In this document: piece by piece, positions 42,011 to 50,051 of the stretch | Layout: the number at the start of each line of letters is the position of its first letter | Numbering within the stretch: the first letter of the stretch is position 1 | Origin: Pseudarthrobacter sulfonivorans | Lineage (GTDB): Bacteria; Actinomycetota; Actinomycetes; Actinomycetales; Micrococcaceae | Length of the DNA: 64,000 nt | Assembly (NCBI RefSeq): GCF_024391045.1 | Contig: NZ_JANFCZ010000007.1 | Coordinates: forward strand, 62,001 to 126,000 | Direction: 5' to 3' | Position numbers and translations under genes: made by a program | Notes under the pieces: model-generated | Told to the model about the DNA's origin: nothing | The model's database searches: none | The model's input: the letters and a program-made list of their open reading frames with translations, nothing else

Positions 42011-42454
42011 ATGGCAGTACCGGCGGCCGCAATGCATAAGCGTTTCGAAATGGTGGTGCCGCTTCGCTGGTCCGACCAGGACCTCAACGGGCACATCAAC
42101 AACGCCCGCATTGTGACCTTGATGGAGGAAGCGCGGGTGCGGTGGCTGAACATTGACGCCGCCGCTGACGGGCTGGACTCCTTCCGAGGCCCGAAGGTCG
42201 TGGCGTCCCTGAACGTGGAGTACAAATTGCCCGTCAACTACGAAGACGAGCTCACCCTGTTGCTCGACATCACCAGGATCGGTAACGGGTCCTTCTCCGT
42301 CCGGCACACGGGGAGCCAGCGTGGCGCCACCGCGTTCATCGGCACCACGGTAATTGTCCCGCTGGACCCGGACTCGAACCGTTCCCGGAAACTTACCGCC
42401 GCTGAGACTGCCTACCTGGCCCGGTATGCGGAAAAAACGCCGGTGGCCGGTTAG
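42011..42454 (+). CDS. Acyl-CoA thioesterase, hotdog fold (4HBT)
   Basis: A 147-residue hotdog-fold thioesterase. The active-site segment RWSDQDLNGHINNARIVTLM, with the Asp-x-x-Gly-His-x-Asn pattern, matches 4-hydroxybenzoyl-CoA-type and YbgC-type enzymes, and YKLPVNYEDELTLLLDI follows. It hydrolyses acyl-CoA thioesters in the cytoplasm. The start is uncertain: the ATG at 42011 gives 147 residues and the ATG at 42032 (MHKRFEM) gives 140 and fits the family better; neither has a good Shine-Dalgarno. Confidence 0.85.
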   Translation: MAVPAAAMHKRFEMVVPLRWSDQDLNGHINNARIVTLMEEARVRWLNIDAAADGLDSFRGPKVVASLNVEYKLPVNYEDELTLLLDITRIGNGSFSVRHTGSQRGATAFIGTTVIVPLDPDSNRSRKLTAAETAYLARYAEKTPVAG

Positions 42455-42486
42455 CCGCGCACTGCTTGCGCTGACGAAGTGAGCGT

Positions 42487-42512
42487 ACGACGGCGGGACG
42501 TCCCGCCGTCGT
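42487..42512. terminator. Dispersed palindrome copy 7; bidirectional terminator
   Basis: A perfect 26-bp palindrome (ACGACGGCGGGAC and its complement, without a separate loop) between the convergent thioesterase and antiporter genes (stops at 42454 and 42528). Confidence 0.8.
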
Positions 42513-42527
42513 GAACGCTGCAGGCAC

Positions 42528-44402
42528 TCACCCCAACAGGTCGTCCTCGTAGCACCAGCGCCAGTCTTCGCCCGGCTCGATGCTCCGCATGACCGGGTGC
42601 CCGGACGCTTCAAAGTGCCTCGACGCGTGGGTGCCGGGCGAGGAATCACAGCACCCCACCTTGCCGCACCGCAGGCACATTCTCAGGTGCACCGACGTCG
42701 TGCCTTCACGGCGGCAGTCCGCGCAGAAGGGGTCGAGGGGCACCTCGGGGGAGCGGGCGTCCTCGAGGTGGCTGCATACGCCGCCCGGCCTTGCGATCCC
42801 TTCCCCGCCGCCCTCGCCGGTTGTATCAACCTCGTCCAGCGACACGTCCAGCATGGACTCCTCAACGTCAAGCCGCTCCAAAACCTCGCTGAGGACCTCC
42901 TGGGCGTACTCGCCGCCCCGGCGCAGTTCCAGGACCTTGGCGCGTTCCGCTTCCAGCATGGCAAGCCGCAGCCGGGCATAGCGCTCGCTGGGCGTCGCAG
43001 TTTCCGCCGACGGCCGCCCCAGCCGTTCCCACGCCGCCAGCCCGCGTTCCTGGGTGCGCCGTTTGAGCATGGCCACCACCTCCGGCGGGTCGTCATCGGT
43101 GCGCATTTCCTGCAGCCGGGCCACACCGGCCGCGGTGGCCTGCTGCATCAGGGCAGCCTGGTTCAGCGCGTCCTCGCGCTGGTCCGGGCCAGGAATCCGC
43201 AGGACGCGGACCAGGGCGGGAAGAGTGAAGCCCTGGAGCGTCAGCGTGCCGGCCACCACCACCAAGGCGGCGAGAATCAGTACCGAACGGTGTTCCAGGT
43301 CAGGGGGCAGCACCAGGACGGCGGCCAGGGTGACCACCCCGCGCATCCCTGCCCAGGAGACGATCGCCGGGAACTGCCACTGCGGGGCCGGATCGTTCCG
43401 CCGCACTGCCGGAATCAGCCGGGGCAGGTAGGTGGCCGGGAACACCCAAACGGGCCTGAGCACAAGCACCGCCAGCAGGATGACGGCGCAGCCGGCCCAG
43501 ATCCGGCCGGCGCCGAGGGAGTCATCCTGGACGCCGTCGATGATGGTCCGCACCTGCAGCCCGATCAGGAGAAACACGGAGTTTTCCAGCAGGAACTGCA
43601 CCGTGTTCCAGTTGCTGCGCTGGCTGAGCCGGGCGGCGCCGTTGGGCATGGACGGCGCCTTCGTGCCCATCACCAATCCGGTCACGACGACGGCGAGGAC
43701 ACCTGAGGCGTGGATCGCTTCGGCCGGCAAATAGGCAACCAAGGGGGCAATGAGGGACGTCGAGGTGTTGATCGCGACGTTACGGACCCGTTTGCGAAGT
43801 GTGGTCAGGACGTAGGCGGCGGCGATGCCCACCACCACTCCGCCGCCGGCCGCAAGCATGAAGTCTCCGGCGATCCCCACCACTGACACTGACCCCGAGA
43901 TGGCGGCGATGGCGGCGCGAAGGCAGATCAGGGCAGTGGCGTCGTTGACCAGGGATTCGCCCTCAAGAATGGTGACAATCCGCCGCGGCATCCGCACCTT
44001 CCGCGCGATGGCGGTCGCAGCCACGGCATCCGGCGGCGCCACCACTGCGCCCAGGGCGATCGCGGCCGCCAGCGGGATCTCCGGGAACAGCCACCACACC
44101 ACAAAACCCACCGTGATGGTCCCAAAAATGACATAGCCCACGGAGAGCAGCCCGATGGCGCGGCGGTTGGAGCCGAAATCGAAAAGGGAAGTGCGCAGCG
44201 CCGCGGCGTACAGCAGCGGCGGCAACAGGCCCACCAGAACCACTTCCGGGTTCAGTTCTATGTGCGGGACGAACGGGAGGAAAGAACCTGCGACGCCGGC
44301 CAGCACCAGCAGCAGCGGAACGGAAATGTTCAGCTTCCGGCCCAGGGCGCTGCCCGCACAGACCACCGCGACGAGAACGAGAAGTCCCAGTGCGATCTCC
44401 AT
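42528..44402 (-). CDS. Na+/H+ antiporter (CPA1) with C-terminal UBP zinc finger
   Basis: A 624-residue fusion. Residues 1 to about 405 form a CPA1-type sodium/proton antiporter of about 12 helices, with ALGAVVAPPDAVAATAIARK (the conserved PPD/Asp region) and EGESLVNDATALI. A soluble region with helices (residues 410-540) follows. The last 75 residues are a UBP-type zinc finger: FCADCRREG, LRMCLRCGKVGCCD, GTHASRHFEASGHPVM and EDWRWCYED, with the full Cys/His set. The zinc finger is known from ubiquitin proteases in eukaryotes; in bacteria its role is unclear, perhaps sensing or partner binding. It exports Na+ and imports H+ at the membrane. Confidence 0.88.
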   Translation of the reverse strand: MEIALGLLVLVAVVCAGSALGRKLNISVPLLLVLAGVAGSFLPFVPHIELNPEVVLVGLLPPLLYAAALRTSLFDFGSNRRAIGLLSVGYVIFGTITVGFVVWWLFPEIPLAAAIALGAVVAPPDAVAATAIARKVRMPRRIVTILEGESLVNDATALICLRAAIAAISGSVSVVGIAGDFMLAAGGGVVVGIAAAYVLTTLRKRVRNVAINTSTSLIAPLVAYLPAEAIHASGVLAVVVTGLVMGTKAPSMPNGAARLSQRSNWNTVQFLLENSVFLLIGLQVRTIIDGVQDDSLGAGRIWAGCAVILLAVLVLRPVWVFPATYLPRLIPAVRRNDPAPQWQFPAIVSWAGMRGVVTLAAVLVLPPDLEHRSVLILAALVVVAGTLTLQGFTLPALVRVLRIPGPDQREDALNQAALMQQATAAGVARLQEMRTDDDPPEVVAMLKRRTQERGLAAWERLGRPSAETATPSERYARLRLAMLEAERAKVLELRRGGEYAQEVLSEVLERLDVEESMLDVSLDEVDTTGEGGGEGIARPGGVCSHLEDARSPEVPLDPFCADCRREGTTSVHLRMCLRCGKVGCCDSSPGTHASRHFEASGHPVMRSIEPGEDWRWCYEDDLLG

Positions 44403-44522
44403 TGGGCCATTCTCGCAGGCCCCAAAACCGGGCGCAGCGGGGAATCCTAACGACGGCTATGTGCTCTGGAGAAACAGGCCACCAGGCGCCGTCGCCCGCT
44501 GACGTGAGCAGCCGGCCCGCAG

Positions 44523-45137
44523 CTACGGCACCCGCAGTACCCCGACCGCGGCCTCCAGATATGGCGCGGGATCGGGGTCGGTCCCCGCGGCCCACCGCAT
44601 CCAGGCTTCGAACGTGGCGCCCATGAAAGCGGCACAGAGGTATCCGGCGGCGTCCTCGGGCACGCCGGCCGACACAAGGTATGCCCGGGCCCGTTCGCGC
44701 TGCGGCGCCAGGGATTCGTAGCTTCTGCTTGCCAGTTCGGGGTGCTCTCCGATCAGCCGGAGGCGCCCGCGCGTCACGGACAAATCCGGAATGGCAGCAG
44801 CCCCCGCAACAGCCGCCTCGCGCAGCCCTGCCAGGACGCCGCCGTCGGACGCCGCACCGGGGCGGGCTGAATGCAAAACTTGCGTGGACGCCTCCACCAC
44901 CGGCTCCATCCCGCCCCAGACAAGATCGGCCTTGCTGGAGAAGTAGCGGTAGAGGCTCTTGCGCCCGATTCCCGCCTCGCGCGCGATGTCCTCCATGGAG
45001 GTCTGTTCGTAGCCGCGCTCGCCGAAGATCCGAAGGGCGACGGCGGCCACGGCGTCGGGATTAATCGTCGCGGGGCGCCCGGTGGGGCGCGGAACGGTGG
45101 TCTTCAAATCGTCCGGGGGCATCCGACCAGTACTCAC
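44523..45137 (-). CDS. TetR/AcrR-family regulator
   Basis: A 204-residue TetR protein. The HTH region is AVAAVALRIFGERGYEQTSM, EDIAREAGIGRKSLYRYFSS. The C-terminal half is helical. It is divergent from the SDR at 45206 with a perfect operator-like inverted repeat between them. Start is GTG at 45137; an ATG at 45122 is possible. It probably represses the SDR and itself. Confidence 0.87.
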   Translation of the reverse strand: MSTGRMPPDDLKTTVPRPTGRPATINPDAVAAVALRIFGERGYEQTSMEDIAREAGIGRKSLYRYFSSKADLVWGGMEPVVEASTQVLHSARPGAASDGGVLAGLREAAVAGAAAIPDLSVTRGRLRLIGEHPELASRSYESLAPQRERARAYLVSAGVPEDAAGYLCAAFMGATFEAWMRWAAGTDPDPAPYLEAAVGVLRVP

Positions 45138-45146
45138 CCTTACATA

Positions 45147-45163
45147 ATGACACAGAGTGTCAT
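45147..45163. promoter_or_regulatory. TetR-type operator between TetR and SDR genes
   Basis: ATGACAC-AGA-GTGTCAT is a perfect 17-bp inverted repeat in the 68-bp divergent gap. It starts 10 bp from the TetR start and 43 bp from the SDR start, so it can overlap both promoters. Confidence 0.75.
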
Positions 45164-45205
45164 AAGCTGTATTCCACCACGGTCACCAACGTCTGGAAGG
45201 GCATC

Positions 45206-45985
45206 ATGGGCAACGAAGCTTCATGGCAGGAAGTCACCACCAACGGCCGGTTTGCCGGCAAAACCGTTATTGTCACGGGCGCCGGGTCGGGGATCGGGCA
45301 GGCCACGGCACTTAGGGTCGCCAAGGAAGGAGGCCGTGTCATTGCCGCGGACATCAGCAAGGAGCGCCTGGACGCCCTCGTGGAGGAGAACGCCGGACTG
45401 GACCTCGTCCCGGTGGCCGGCGATATTTCCACCGAGGAGACAGTTGCGGCCGTAGTCACCGCCGCGGGCGGTCGCGTGGACGCGCTCGCGAACGTTGCCG
45501 GCATCATGGACAAGTTTGCGCCGATCCACGACGTCGATGACGAGACCTGGGACCGGGTCTTCCGGATCAATGTCACCGCTCTCATGCGCCTCACCCGCGC
45601 CGTACTGCCGCTGATGCTCGAGGCCGGGACGGGTTCGGTGGTCAATATCGCCTCCGAGGCGGGGCTGCGGGGTTCGGCCGCCGGGGCCGCGTACACCGCG
45701 TCGAAGCACGCCGTGGTGGGCCTCACGAGGAACTCGGCCGTGATGTACGGGCCCAAGGGCCTGCGGTTCAACGCAGTGGCTCCGGGTGCCACCATCACCA
45801 ACATCGTGGCCGAGTGGGGATCCCAGCTGGCCGCCGAACGGCTCGGCCCGCTGATGCAGGCCACCGTACCGGTGCCCGCCACCGCAGCGCAGCTCGCCGC
45901 GTCCATCACCTTCCTGCTCAGCGACGACGGCACCAACGTCAACGGCGCCATCCTCGCGTCCGACGGCGGCTGGTCGGCACTGTAG
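45206..45985 (+). CDS. Short-chain dehydrogenase/reductase
   Basis: A 259-residue SDR with TGAGSGIGQATAL (about residues 20-32), NVAGIMD, the catalytic Ser in NIASEAG and YTASKHAVVGL. GAAGGGC lies just upstream of the ATG. It is divergent from the TetR at 44523 and presumably its target. The substrate is unknown. After its stop there is a diverged copy of the flank of the 46233 gene. Confidence 0.88.
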   Translation: MGNEASWQEVTTNGRFAGKTVIVTGAGSGIGQATALRVAKEGGRVIAADISKERLDALVEENAGLDLVPVAGDISTEETVAAVVTAAGGRVDALANVAGIMDKFAPIHDVDDETWDRVFRINVTALMRLTRAVLPLMLEAGTGSVVNIASEAGLRGSAAGAAYTASKHAVVGLTRNSAVMYGPKGLRFNAVAPGATITNIVAEWGSQLAAERLGPLMQATVPVPATAAQLAASITFLLSDDGTNVNGAILASDGGWSAL

Positions 45986-46031
45986 CGGCGGGCGGGTTGA
46001 CCGCTCAGAATTCAGTGCTCAGGGCCCGGGT

Positions 46032-46157
46032 CTAGGAAGCTGCCTCCTGAGCCTCGAGCCTGTCAACGTCGTCGGTCAGGACAGTCAACTCGACGCTGTC
46101 CGGCCGTCAATTTCGATGGCCTGGCCCGGTTGGCTCTTGACGCGGAGCCCGGCGCCG
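46032..46157 (-). pseudogene. Unidentified degenerate gene end
   Basis: The minus strand reads GAGLRVKSQPGQAIEIDGR in one frame, then PDSVELTVLTDDVDRLEAQE and AAS with a stop at 46032 in the next frame. The protein-like composition across a frameshift suggests the worn 3' end of a gene. I do not recognise the family. It lies in the 247-bp gap before the 46233 gene. Confidence 0.3.
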
Positions 46158-46232
46158 GGGGGTGGTTCGGCCCTTCCGGGATGACGCGGGAAGGCCTACG
46201 CTTTAGCTGCCACAGCCCAAGGGAAAGGAACG

Positions 46233-46541
46233 ATGATGTTCACCTTGCAGATCAGCTATCCGGTACGGGACTACGAGGCTTTTAAGAAAGTCTTCGACAG
46301 TGATCCTGCAGGCCGCGCCGCATCGGGCGCCACGTCTGTCCGGCTGTTCCGGGATACAGAGGACCAGAACAGTGTTGCCGTGCTCCTTGACTTCAACACC
46401 AAGGATGCCGCGAAAGTCTTTCTGGAACGGCTCCGCAGCGATGTGTGGGATAAACCGGAGGTGATAGGTCAGTTGATGACGGCAGCGCCTACGGCCAGGA
46501 TCCTGGAGGAGACGGCTCGGGAGGGCCACGGCGCGGGCTGA
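46233..46541 (+). CDS. Small protein, dimeric alpha-beta barrel type
   Basis: A 102-residue protein that looks like a single ferredoxin-like (dimeric alpha-beta barrel) domain: MFTLQISYPVRDYEAFKKVF at the start, then RLFRDTEDQNSVAVLLDFNT and AAKVFLERLRSDV. This family includes antibiotic-biosynthesis-monooxygenase-like and cyclase-like proteins, but no function can be named. AAAGGAA precedes two consecutive ATGs. A 135-bp 3' piece of a sister copy lies at 26366-26500, and its downstream flank resembles 45992-46035. Confidence 0.75.
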   Translation: MMFTLQISYPVRDYEAFKKVFDSDPAGRAASGATSVRLFRDTEDQNSVAVLLDFNTKDAAKVFLERLRSDVWDKPEVIGQLMTAAPTARILEETAREGHGAG

Positions 46542-46645
46542 CCGCAGAGAGTCCGGGGCTCAGGGCCGGTTCTAGCCGGTCACGACCGGAGCCGCGCGGT
46601 TGGGTGTGGCGGTTGAGGATGGTCGGAGCGGTGGGGCCGTGCGAA

Positions 46646-46682
46646 CTTCGGGCGGACCCAGCTGTGCTGCGTCCGCCCGAAG
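46646..46682. terminator. Terminator of the two-repeat protein gene
   Basis: A 12-bp perfect stem CTTCGGGCGGAC / GTCCGCCCGAAG with a 13-nt loop, 14 bp past the stop of the minus-strand gene at 46696. It is unrelated in sequence to the dispersed palindrome family. Confidence 0.7.
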
Positions 46683-46695
46683 GAGTGCGGCAGGA

Positions 46696-47298
46696 TCAGT
46701 GTCCATGGCCGCCCGGGCCGCCCGTCTCGGTGGCGGTGATGGTGAAGTTGGCGTCAAGCTTGACAGTGGCGTGGGTGCCGTCGGTTTGGGTGATGTGGGC
46801 TTCGTATGCGGCGCTGCCGTCGTCTTCGGTGGTCATGTTTTCGACAGTGGCGCCAGTATTGGCGGCCAGCACTGCGTCCTTGACCTTGGCGGCAATGTCG
46901 CCGGTGAGGTCGGTTTCGTTCCCGTGATTGCCGCGGCCGCCCTTGCCGCCGGTTTCGGTGGCAGTGACGGCGTAGTTTGCGTCGAGCTTGACCGTGGCGT
47001 GGGTGCCGTCGGTTTGGGTGATGTGGGCTTCGTATGCGGCGCTGCCGTCGTCCTCGGTGGTCATGTTTTCGACGGTTGCGCCGGCGTTGGCGGCCAGCAC
47101 TGCGTCCTTGACCTTGGCGGCAATGTCGCCGGTGAGGTCGGTTTCGTTCTCGTGATTGGGACCGCTGGACGTTGCCGTTGACGTGGCGGACGGGGTGGTG
47201 GCGGCGTTGGCGGGCAATGCCATGGCTGTGAGGGCTCCGCCGCCGATGAGTGCGCCGATAAGGGTGGTGCCTGCCGCAATTTTCCGGATGCTGTTCAT
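46696..47298 (-). CDS. Secreted protein of two nearly identical PepSY-like repeats
   Basis: A 200-residue exported protein. The signal peptide is IAAGTTLIGALIGGGALTAM with cleavage near ALPANA-A. After a Ser/Thr linker come two repeats of 76 residues, each with LTGDIAAKVKDAVLAAN, GATVENMTTEDDGSAAYEAH and ITQTDGTHATVKLDAN. The repeat shape (a helix, then strands, then VTATETGG) recalls PepSY-type domains, which are often extracytoplasmic inhibitors or sensors; that match is tentative. It ends with a Gly/His-rich tail (GGPGGHGH). Confidence 0.8.
   Translation of the reverse strand: MNSIRKIAAGTTLIGALIGGGALTAMALPANAATTPSATSTATSSGPNHENETDLTGDIAAKVKDAVLAANAGATVENMTTEDDGSAAYEAHITQTDGTHATVKLDANYAVTATETGGKGGRGNHGNETDLTGDIAAKVKDAVLAANTGATVENMTTEDDGSAAYEAHITQTDGTHATVKLDANFTITATETGGPGGHGH
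46724..47158. repeat. Tandem duplication, 207-bp units at 228-bp period
   Basis: 46724-46930 and 46952-47158 are in register at 228 bp and nearly identical at DNA level, with a scatter of single-base differences. The unit encodes one domain of the secreted protein. The high DNA identity points to a recent duplication or gene conversion. Confidence 0.9.
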
Positions 47299-47468
47299 GG
47301 TTTTCTCCTTGCTGGTTCCACTCCGGTTTCGAAGCTGGTTCCATCCTCAATCGGAACTCTTTGGGACCACTTTCACGCTGCTGTGCGCGCACTGTGAGTA
47401 ATACCCCCGCGGTGGTCAGCCCAAAAATTCTCGTTGTGGTGGCCCTCCAACAGGGCCACCATGATCGT

Positions 47469-48209
47469 ATGAACGCTGAAACACCTCAAGCGGTGGAACT
47501 AAACCTTCCCCAGGCCTTCCTCCTGCTGGCCACGAACGACACCACCGGAAAACCTGAAGTGCCCGTGTTCGCTCTCAGGACCACGGTGGCCGGAGCAATA
47601 CTGGCCGAGCTGGACCTGATCGGTGCGATCGAACTGCAGGGGCGGCGCGTCAGGGCCACCGGCATCACCCCCACAACGGACCTTAGGCGGGAGCTCGAAG
47701 TCATCAGCGGCAAATCCCGGCTCCACAGCCCCAAAAGCTGGGTCTCCATGTTGGAGGGCCGGGCGGAAGTGCAGCATGTCTACGACGGGATGGTGTCGGC
47801 AGGCATCGTTGAACACGTCGGTGAAAAGCATCTGGGCCGGTTCCGGGCCGTGCGGTACCCCGAGAAGAACCATGCCCCTGAGGCGGCTCTCCTGGAAAGA
47901 ATCCATAAAGCACTCAGCGGTGCGCCGTCGGAACTGGAGGTGCCTGAAAGGATGACTCCGGTCGATGCATCCGTTGCTGGTGCACCTGACGCCGGCACCC
48001 CGGTTGCCAAGACCGACTCCAGGGCGGCCAATGCCAGGACCATTGTGCTGATCGCCCTGCTTCAGGCGGCCGGAATGCTCGGCAAACTCTTCCCGGACGC
48101 AGATCTCACCCGGGCAGATGAGCTGGCGAAGGACTATTGGCCAACCCATGCGGTGGAGGACGAACTTCGAATGATCAGGTTGGCGGAACAGGAAGCAGCG
48201 ACGTTGTGA
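47469..48209 (+). CDS. GPP34 (GOLPH3)-family protein
   Basis: A 246-residue GPP34-domain protein. The start LNLPQAFLLLATNDTTGKPE and the following AGAILAELDLIGAIEL are typical of the family, which in eukaryotes binds phosphoinositides at the Golgi; the bacterial role is unknown, perhaps membrane association. The C-terminal VLIALLQAAGMLGKLFPDAD is also typical. The ATG at 47469 is chosen by the family start; the ribosome binding site is weak. Confidence 0.83.
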   Translation: MNAETPQAVELNLPQAFLLLATNDTTGKPEVPVFALRTTVAGAILAELDLIGAIELQGRRVRATGITPTTDLRRELEVISGKSRLHSPKSWVSMLEGRAEVQHVYDGMVSAGIVEHVGEKHLGRFRAVRYPEKNHAPEAALLERIHKALSGAPSELEVPERMTPVDASVAGAPDAGTPVAKTDSRAANARTIVLIALLQAAGMLGKLFPDADLTRADELAKDYWPTHAVEDELRMIRLAEQEAATL

Positions 48210-48254
48210 TGCTGCCCTTCGCCGGACATGGGGGAGCGGCACCAAACGCAGCGG

Positions 48255-48280
48255 ACGACGGCGGGAGGTCCCGCCGTCGT
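48255..48280. terminator. Dispersed palindrome copy 8; bidirectional terminator
   Basis: An 11-bp stem ACGACGGCGGG / CCCGCCGTCGT with loop AGGT, between the convergent GPP34 and HsdR-N genes (stops at 48209 and 48343). Confidence 0.8.
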
Positions 48281-48342
48281 ATCTCCTTCAGTGTTCGGCG
48301 TGGCCGGCCATTAGGTGAGGTCGGGCACTGCAGTGTGGACCT

Positions 48343-49434
48343 TCACAGGTAGCTTTTAACGCTCGCCCGCAGGGCTTCGGTGTGTTCGTAGATTTCTTCC
48401 AGCGAGCCGATCGGCACTCGAGTTTCTTCCTTGTTGTCATTGAACAGTCCCAGGTACTTCTGGGTGCGGTTGAAATGCAGGCGTGCGATGGGTTTGCGGT
48501 TGTTGTCGTCCAGAAGCACTGCGAAATAGGACTTGGCATCTCTCTGCGCCACGCGCGCGGGCTTGACCTCACTGCAGACGATGGCCCTGACTATCTGGTA
48601 GCCCTCGATTTCCTCCAGCGTTGTTTCCAGACCGTCCGCTTCGGCCAGATTGGCTTCGGCAACCGGTGCGCTGGTGACGCTGGCCGCCACTGTTGAATCG
48701 TCACTCTGCGGAAAACCCGGGGCGCCGAGAGCCTTCTTCAGCCGTTCATTCACTTGGTCATTCAGGAACTGTTTTGACGCCTTGCTGACAAGGGAGGTGA
48801 ACTGTTCCCTTACCTTCTGGGTATAGGGACCCTGATACACGCGTCCAGTCAAGAACTTGACCCATTCATCCTCCGGCTCTTTGAATTGCGCGGCGAGGCT
48901 CCTTTTGAGTTCCCCGATGTATTTCAGTTCACCTGCGGCACTGATGATCGAGTCGAGGTCGAAGACGTCTTTGGAAAGTTTCTGCAGTTCTGGAATGAGC
49001 GATTCATCGATGTCATTCAAATCGAGCACGAGGAACGGTTTGTCATCCATGCGGTTCGGTGCATCGAGGTCAGTGAAGAACTGGTACACCTCGCCGTTGG
49101 TGAGGATCGCGATTCTGGCGCTCGTGACGGCAAAGTACCGAAACAGTTGGGACGCATGCTCGATTCTGACGGGCTCCGTGGACTTCTTGCACTCAATCAG
49201 GATCTGGACTTCGCCGTCCTTGACGATCGCATAGTCGATCTTCTCGCCCTTCTTGAGCCCCACATCCGCTATGAACTCAGGAACGACTTCCATGGGATTG
49301 AAGACGTCATACCCGAGGATTGTGGAAATGAAGGGCATCACAAAAGCATTTTTTGTGGCTTCTTCGGTTTGGATCACACCTCGCTGCTGGCGCACCTTTG
49401 CTGCCAGCGCTGAAAGCTTTTCTGCAAACTCCAT
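48343..49434 (-). CDS. Solitary HsdR N-terminal-domain nuclease-like protein
   Basis: A 363-residue protein with a type I restriction HsdR-N domain. The PD-(D/E)XK nuclease residues are present: Glu24/Glu25 (QTEEATKNAFV), Asp67 (KIDYAI) and Glu81-Cys-Lys83 (IECKK). It lacks the helicase motor of HsdR, and no HsdM or HsdS gene is nearby. The C-terminal part has RDAKSYFAVLLDDNNRKPIA and RVPIGSLEEIYEH, a domain typical of such stand-alone proteins. The ATG at 49434 is preceded by GGGGGA; the longer frame to 49851 is not supported. Its role may be defence, but that is unproven. Confidence 0.82.
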   Translation of the reverse strand: MEFAEKLSALAAKVRQQRGVIQTEEATKNAFVMPFISTILGYDVFNPMEVVPEFIADVGLKKGEKIDYAIVKDGEVQILIECKKSTEPVRIEHASQLFRYFAVTSARIAILTNGEVYQFFTDLDAPNRMDDKPFLVLDLNDIDESLIPELQKLSKDVFDLDSIISAAGELKYIGELKRSLAAQFKEPEDEWVKFLTGRVYQGPYTQKVREQFTSLVSKASKQFLNDQVNERLKKALGAPGFPQSDDSTVAASVTSAPVAEANLAEADGLETTLEEIEGYQIVRAIVCSEVKPARVAQRDAKSYFAVLLDDNNRKPIARLHFNRTQKYLGLFNDNKEETRVPIGSLEEIYEHTEALRASVKSYL

Positions 49435-49799
49435 TGGTCCCCCTTGAAAAATGTTGGGTGCTGCCAACCGTAGCGTAGCGGAATGACCTATTAATGTGTG
49501 CTGCAGATGAAGGATTCTTTTTCTCATGGATCGTTCCCGGACACTCGGTCCGGTCCTGAACGGGGGCAGATGCCAGCTCAGCGAGGGGTGTGGTGCCCGG
49601 CGCTGACACGGAATCAGCAAATTCCGTGATGGTGGCCACCACGTGCCGTCAGAAAAGCCGGTATTTTGCCCGGCGCGGCCAGTCCGGCCGCCGTAGCAGG
49701 GCTTCGCAGCCCTTCCGCGCGTTTTTCCGGGAACTGGCATTAAAAATATAAGTGTGTATGGTATCGGGTAGACACACAGGATAGAAAGGTGGAATTCCA
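49435..49799. other. Intergenic region with AT-rich promoter-like DNA
   Basis: No gene is visible. Near its middle is CACGGAAT-CAGCAA-ATTCCGTG (49607-49628), a perfect 8-bp inverted repeat. Near its right end, 49735-49780 is unusually AT-rich for this genome (CATTAAAAATATAAGTGTGT, TATGGTATC) and probably holds a strong promoter for the small basic protein gene. The left end should hold the promoter of the HsdR-N gene. Confidence 0.5.
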
Positions 49800-49934
49800 T
49801 TGTCAGGAAAATCGCCCAAGAGCGGCAGCTCCAAAAAACCGGGAAAGTCAATTCTCGAAAAACGAGCCGAAAAGCGAGCTAAGAGCGAAACTAGCGAAAT
49901 TCAGTTTATAAAGCCGCGCAAAAACCAGCGCTGA
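49800..49934 (+). CDS. Small basic protein, 44 residues
   Basis: TTG at 49800, with AAAGGTGG ending 7 nt upstream, opens a 44-residue very basic protein: MSGKSPKSGSSKKPGKSILE, then KRAEKRAKSETSEIQFIKPR and KNQR. It has about 14 Lys/Arg. It is preceded by an AT-rich, promoter-like region and looks like the small Lys/Arg-rich proteins found in many actinobacteria, some of which bind nucleic acids. The codon choice is less GC-biased than its neighbours, with AAA and CGA frequent. Function unknown. Confidence 0.7.
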   Translation: MSGKSPKSGSSKKPGKSILEKRAEKRAKSETSEIQFIKPRKNQR

Positions 49935-50051
49935 TTTACCGCGGGCAGCCGACTGCGCGACTCCTAGACCCACTCGGCTGCCCGCCACCCACTTCTCGCC
50001 GCCACTTGAGGCCGCAACTGAGATCCACGTTTCAGTCACAAGGACATGACC

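Noticed and set aside
42597..43706. A 369-codon plus-strand frame
   Set aside because: Antisense to the Na+/H+ antiporter, which has a full transporter and zinc finger sequence.
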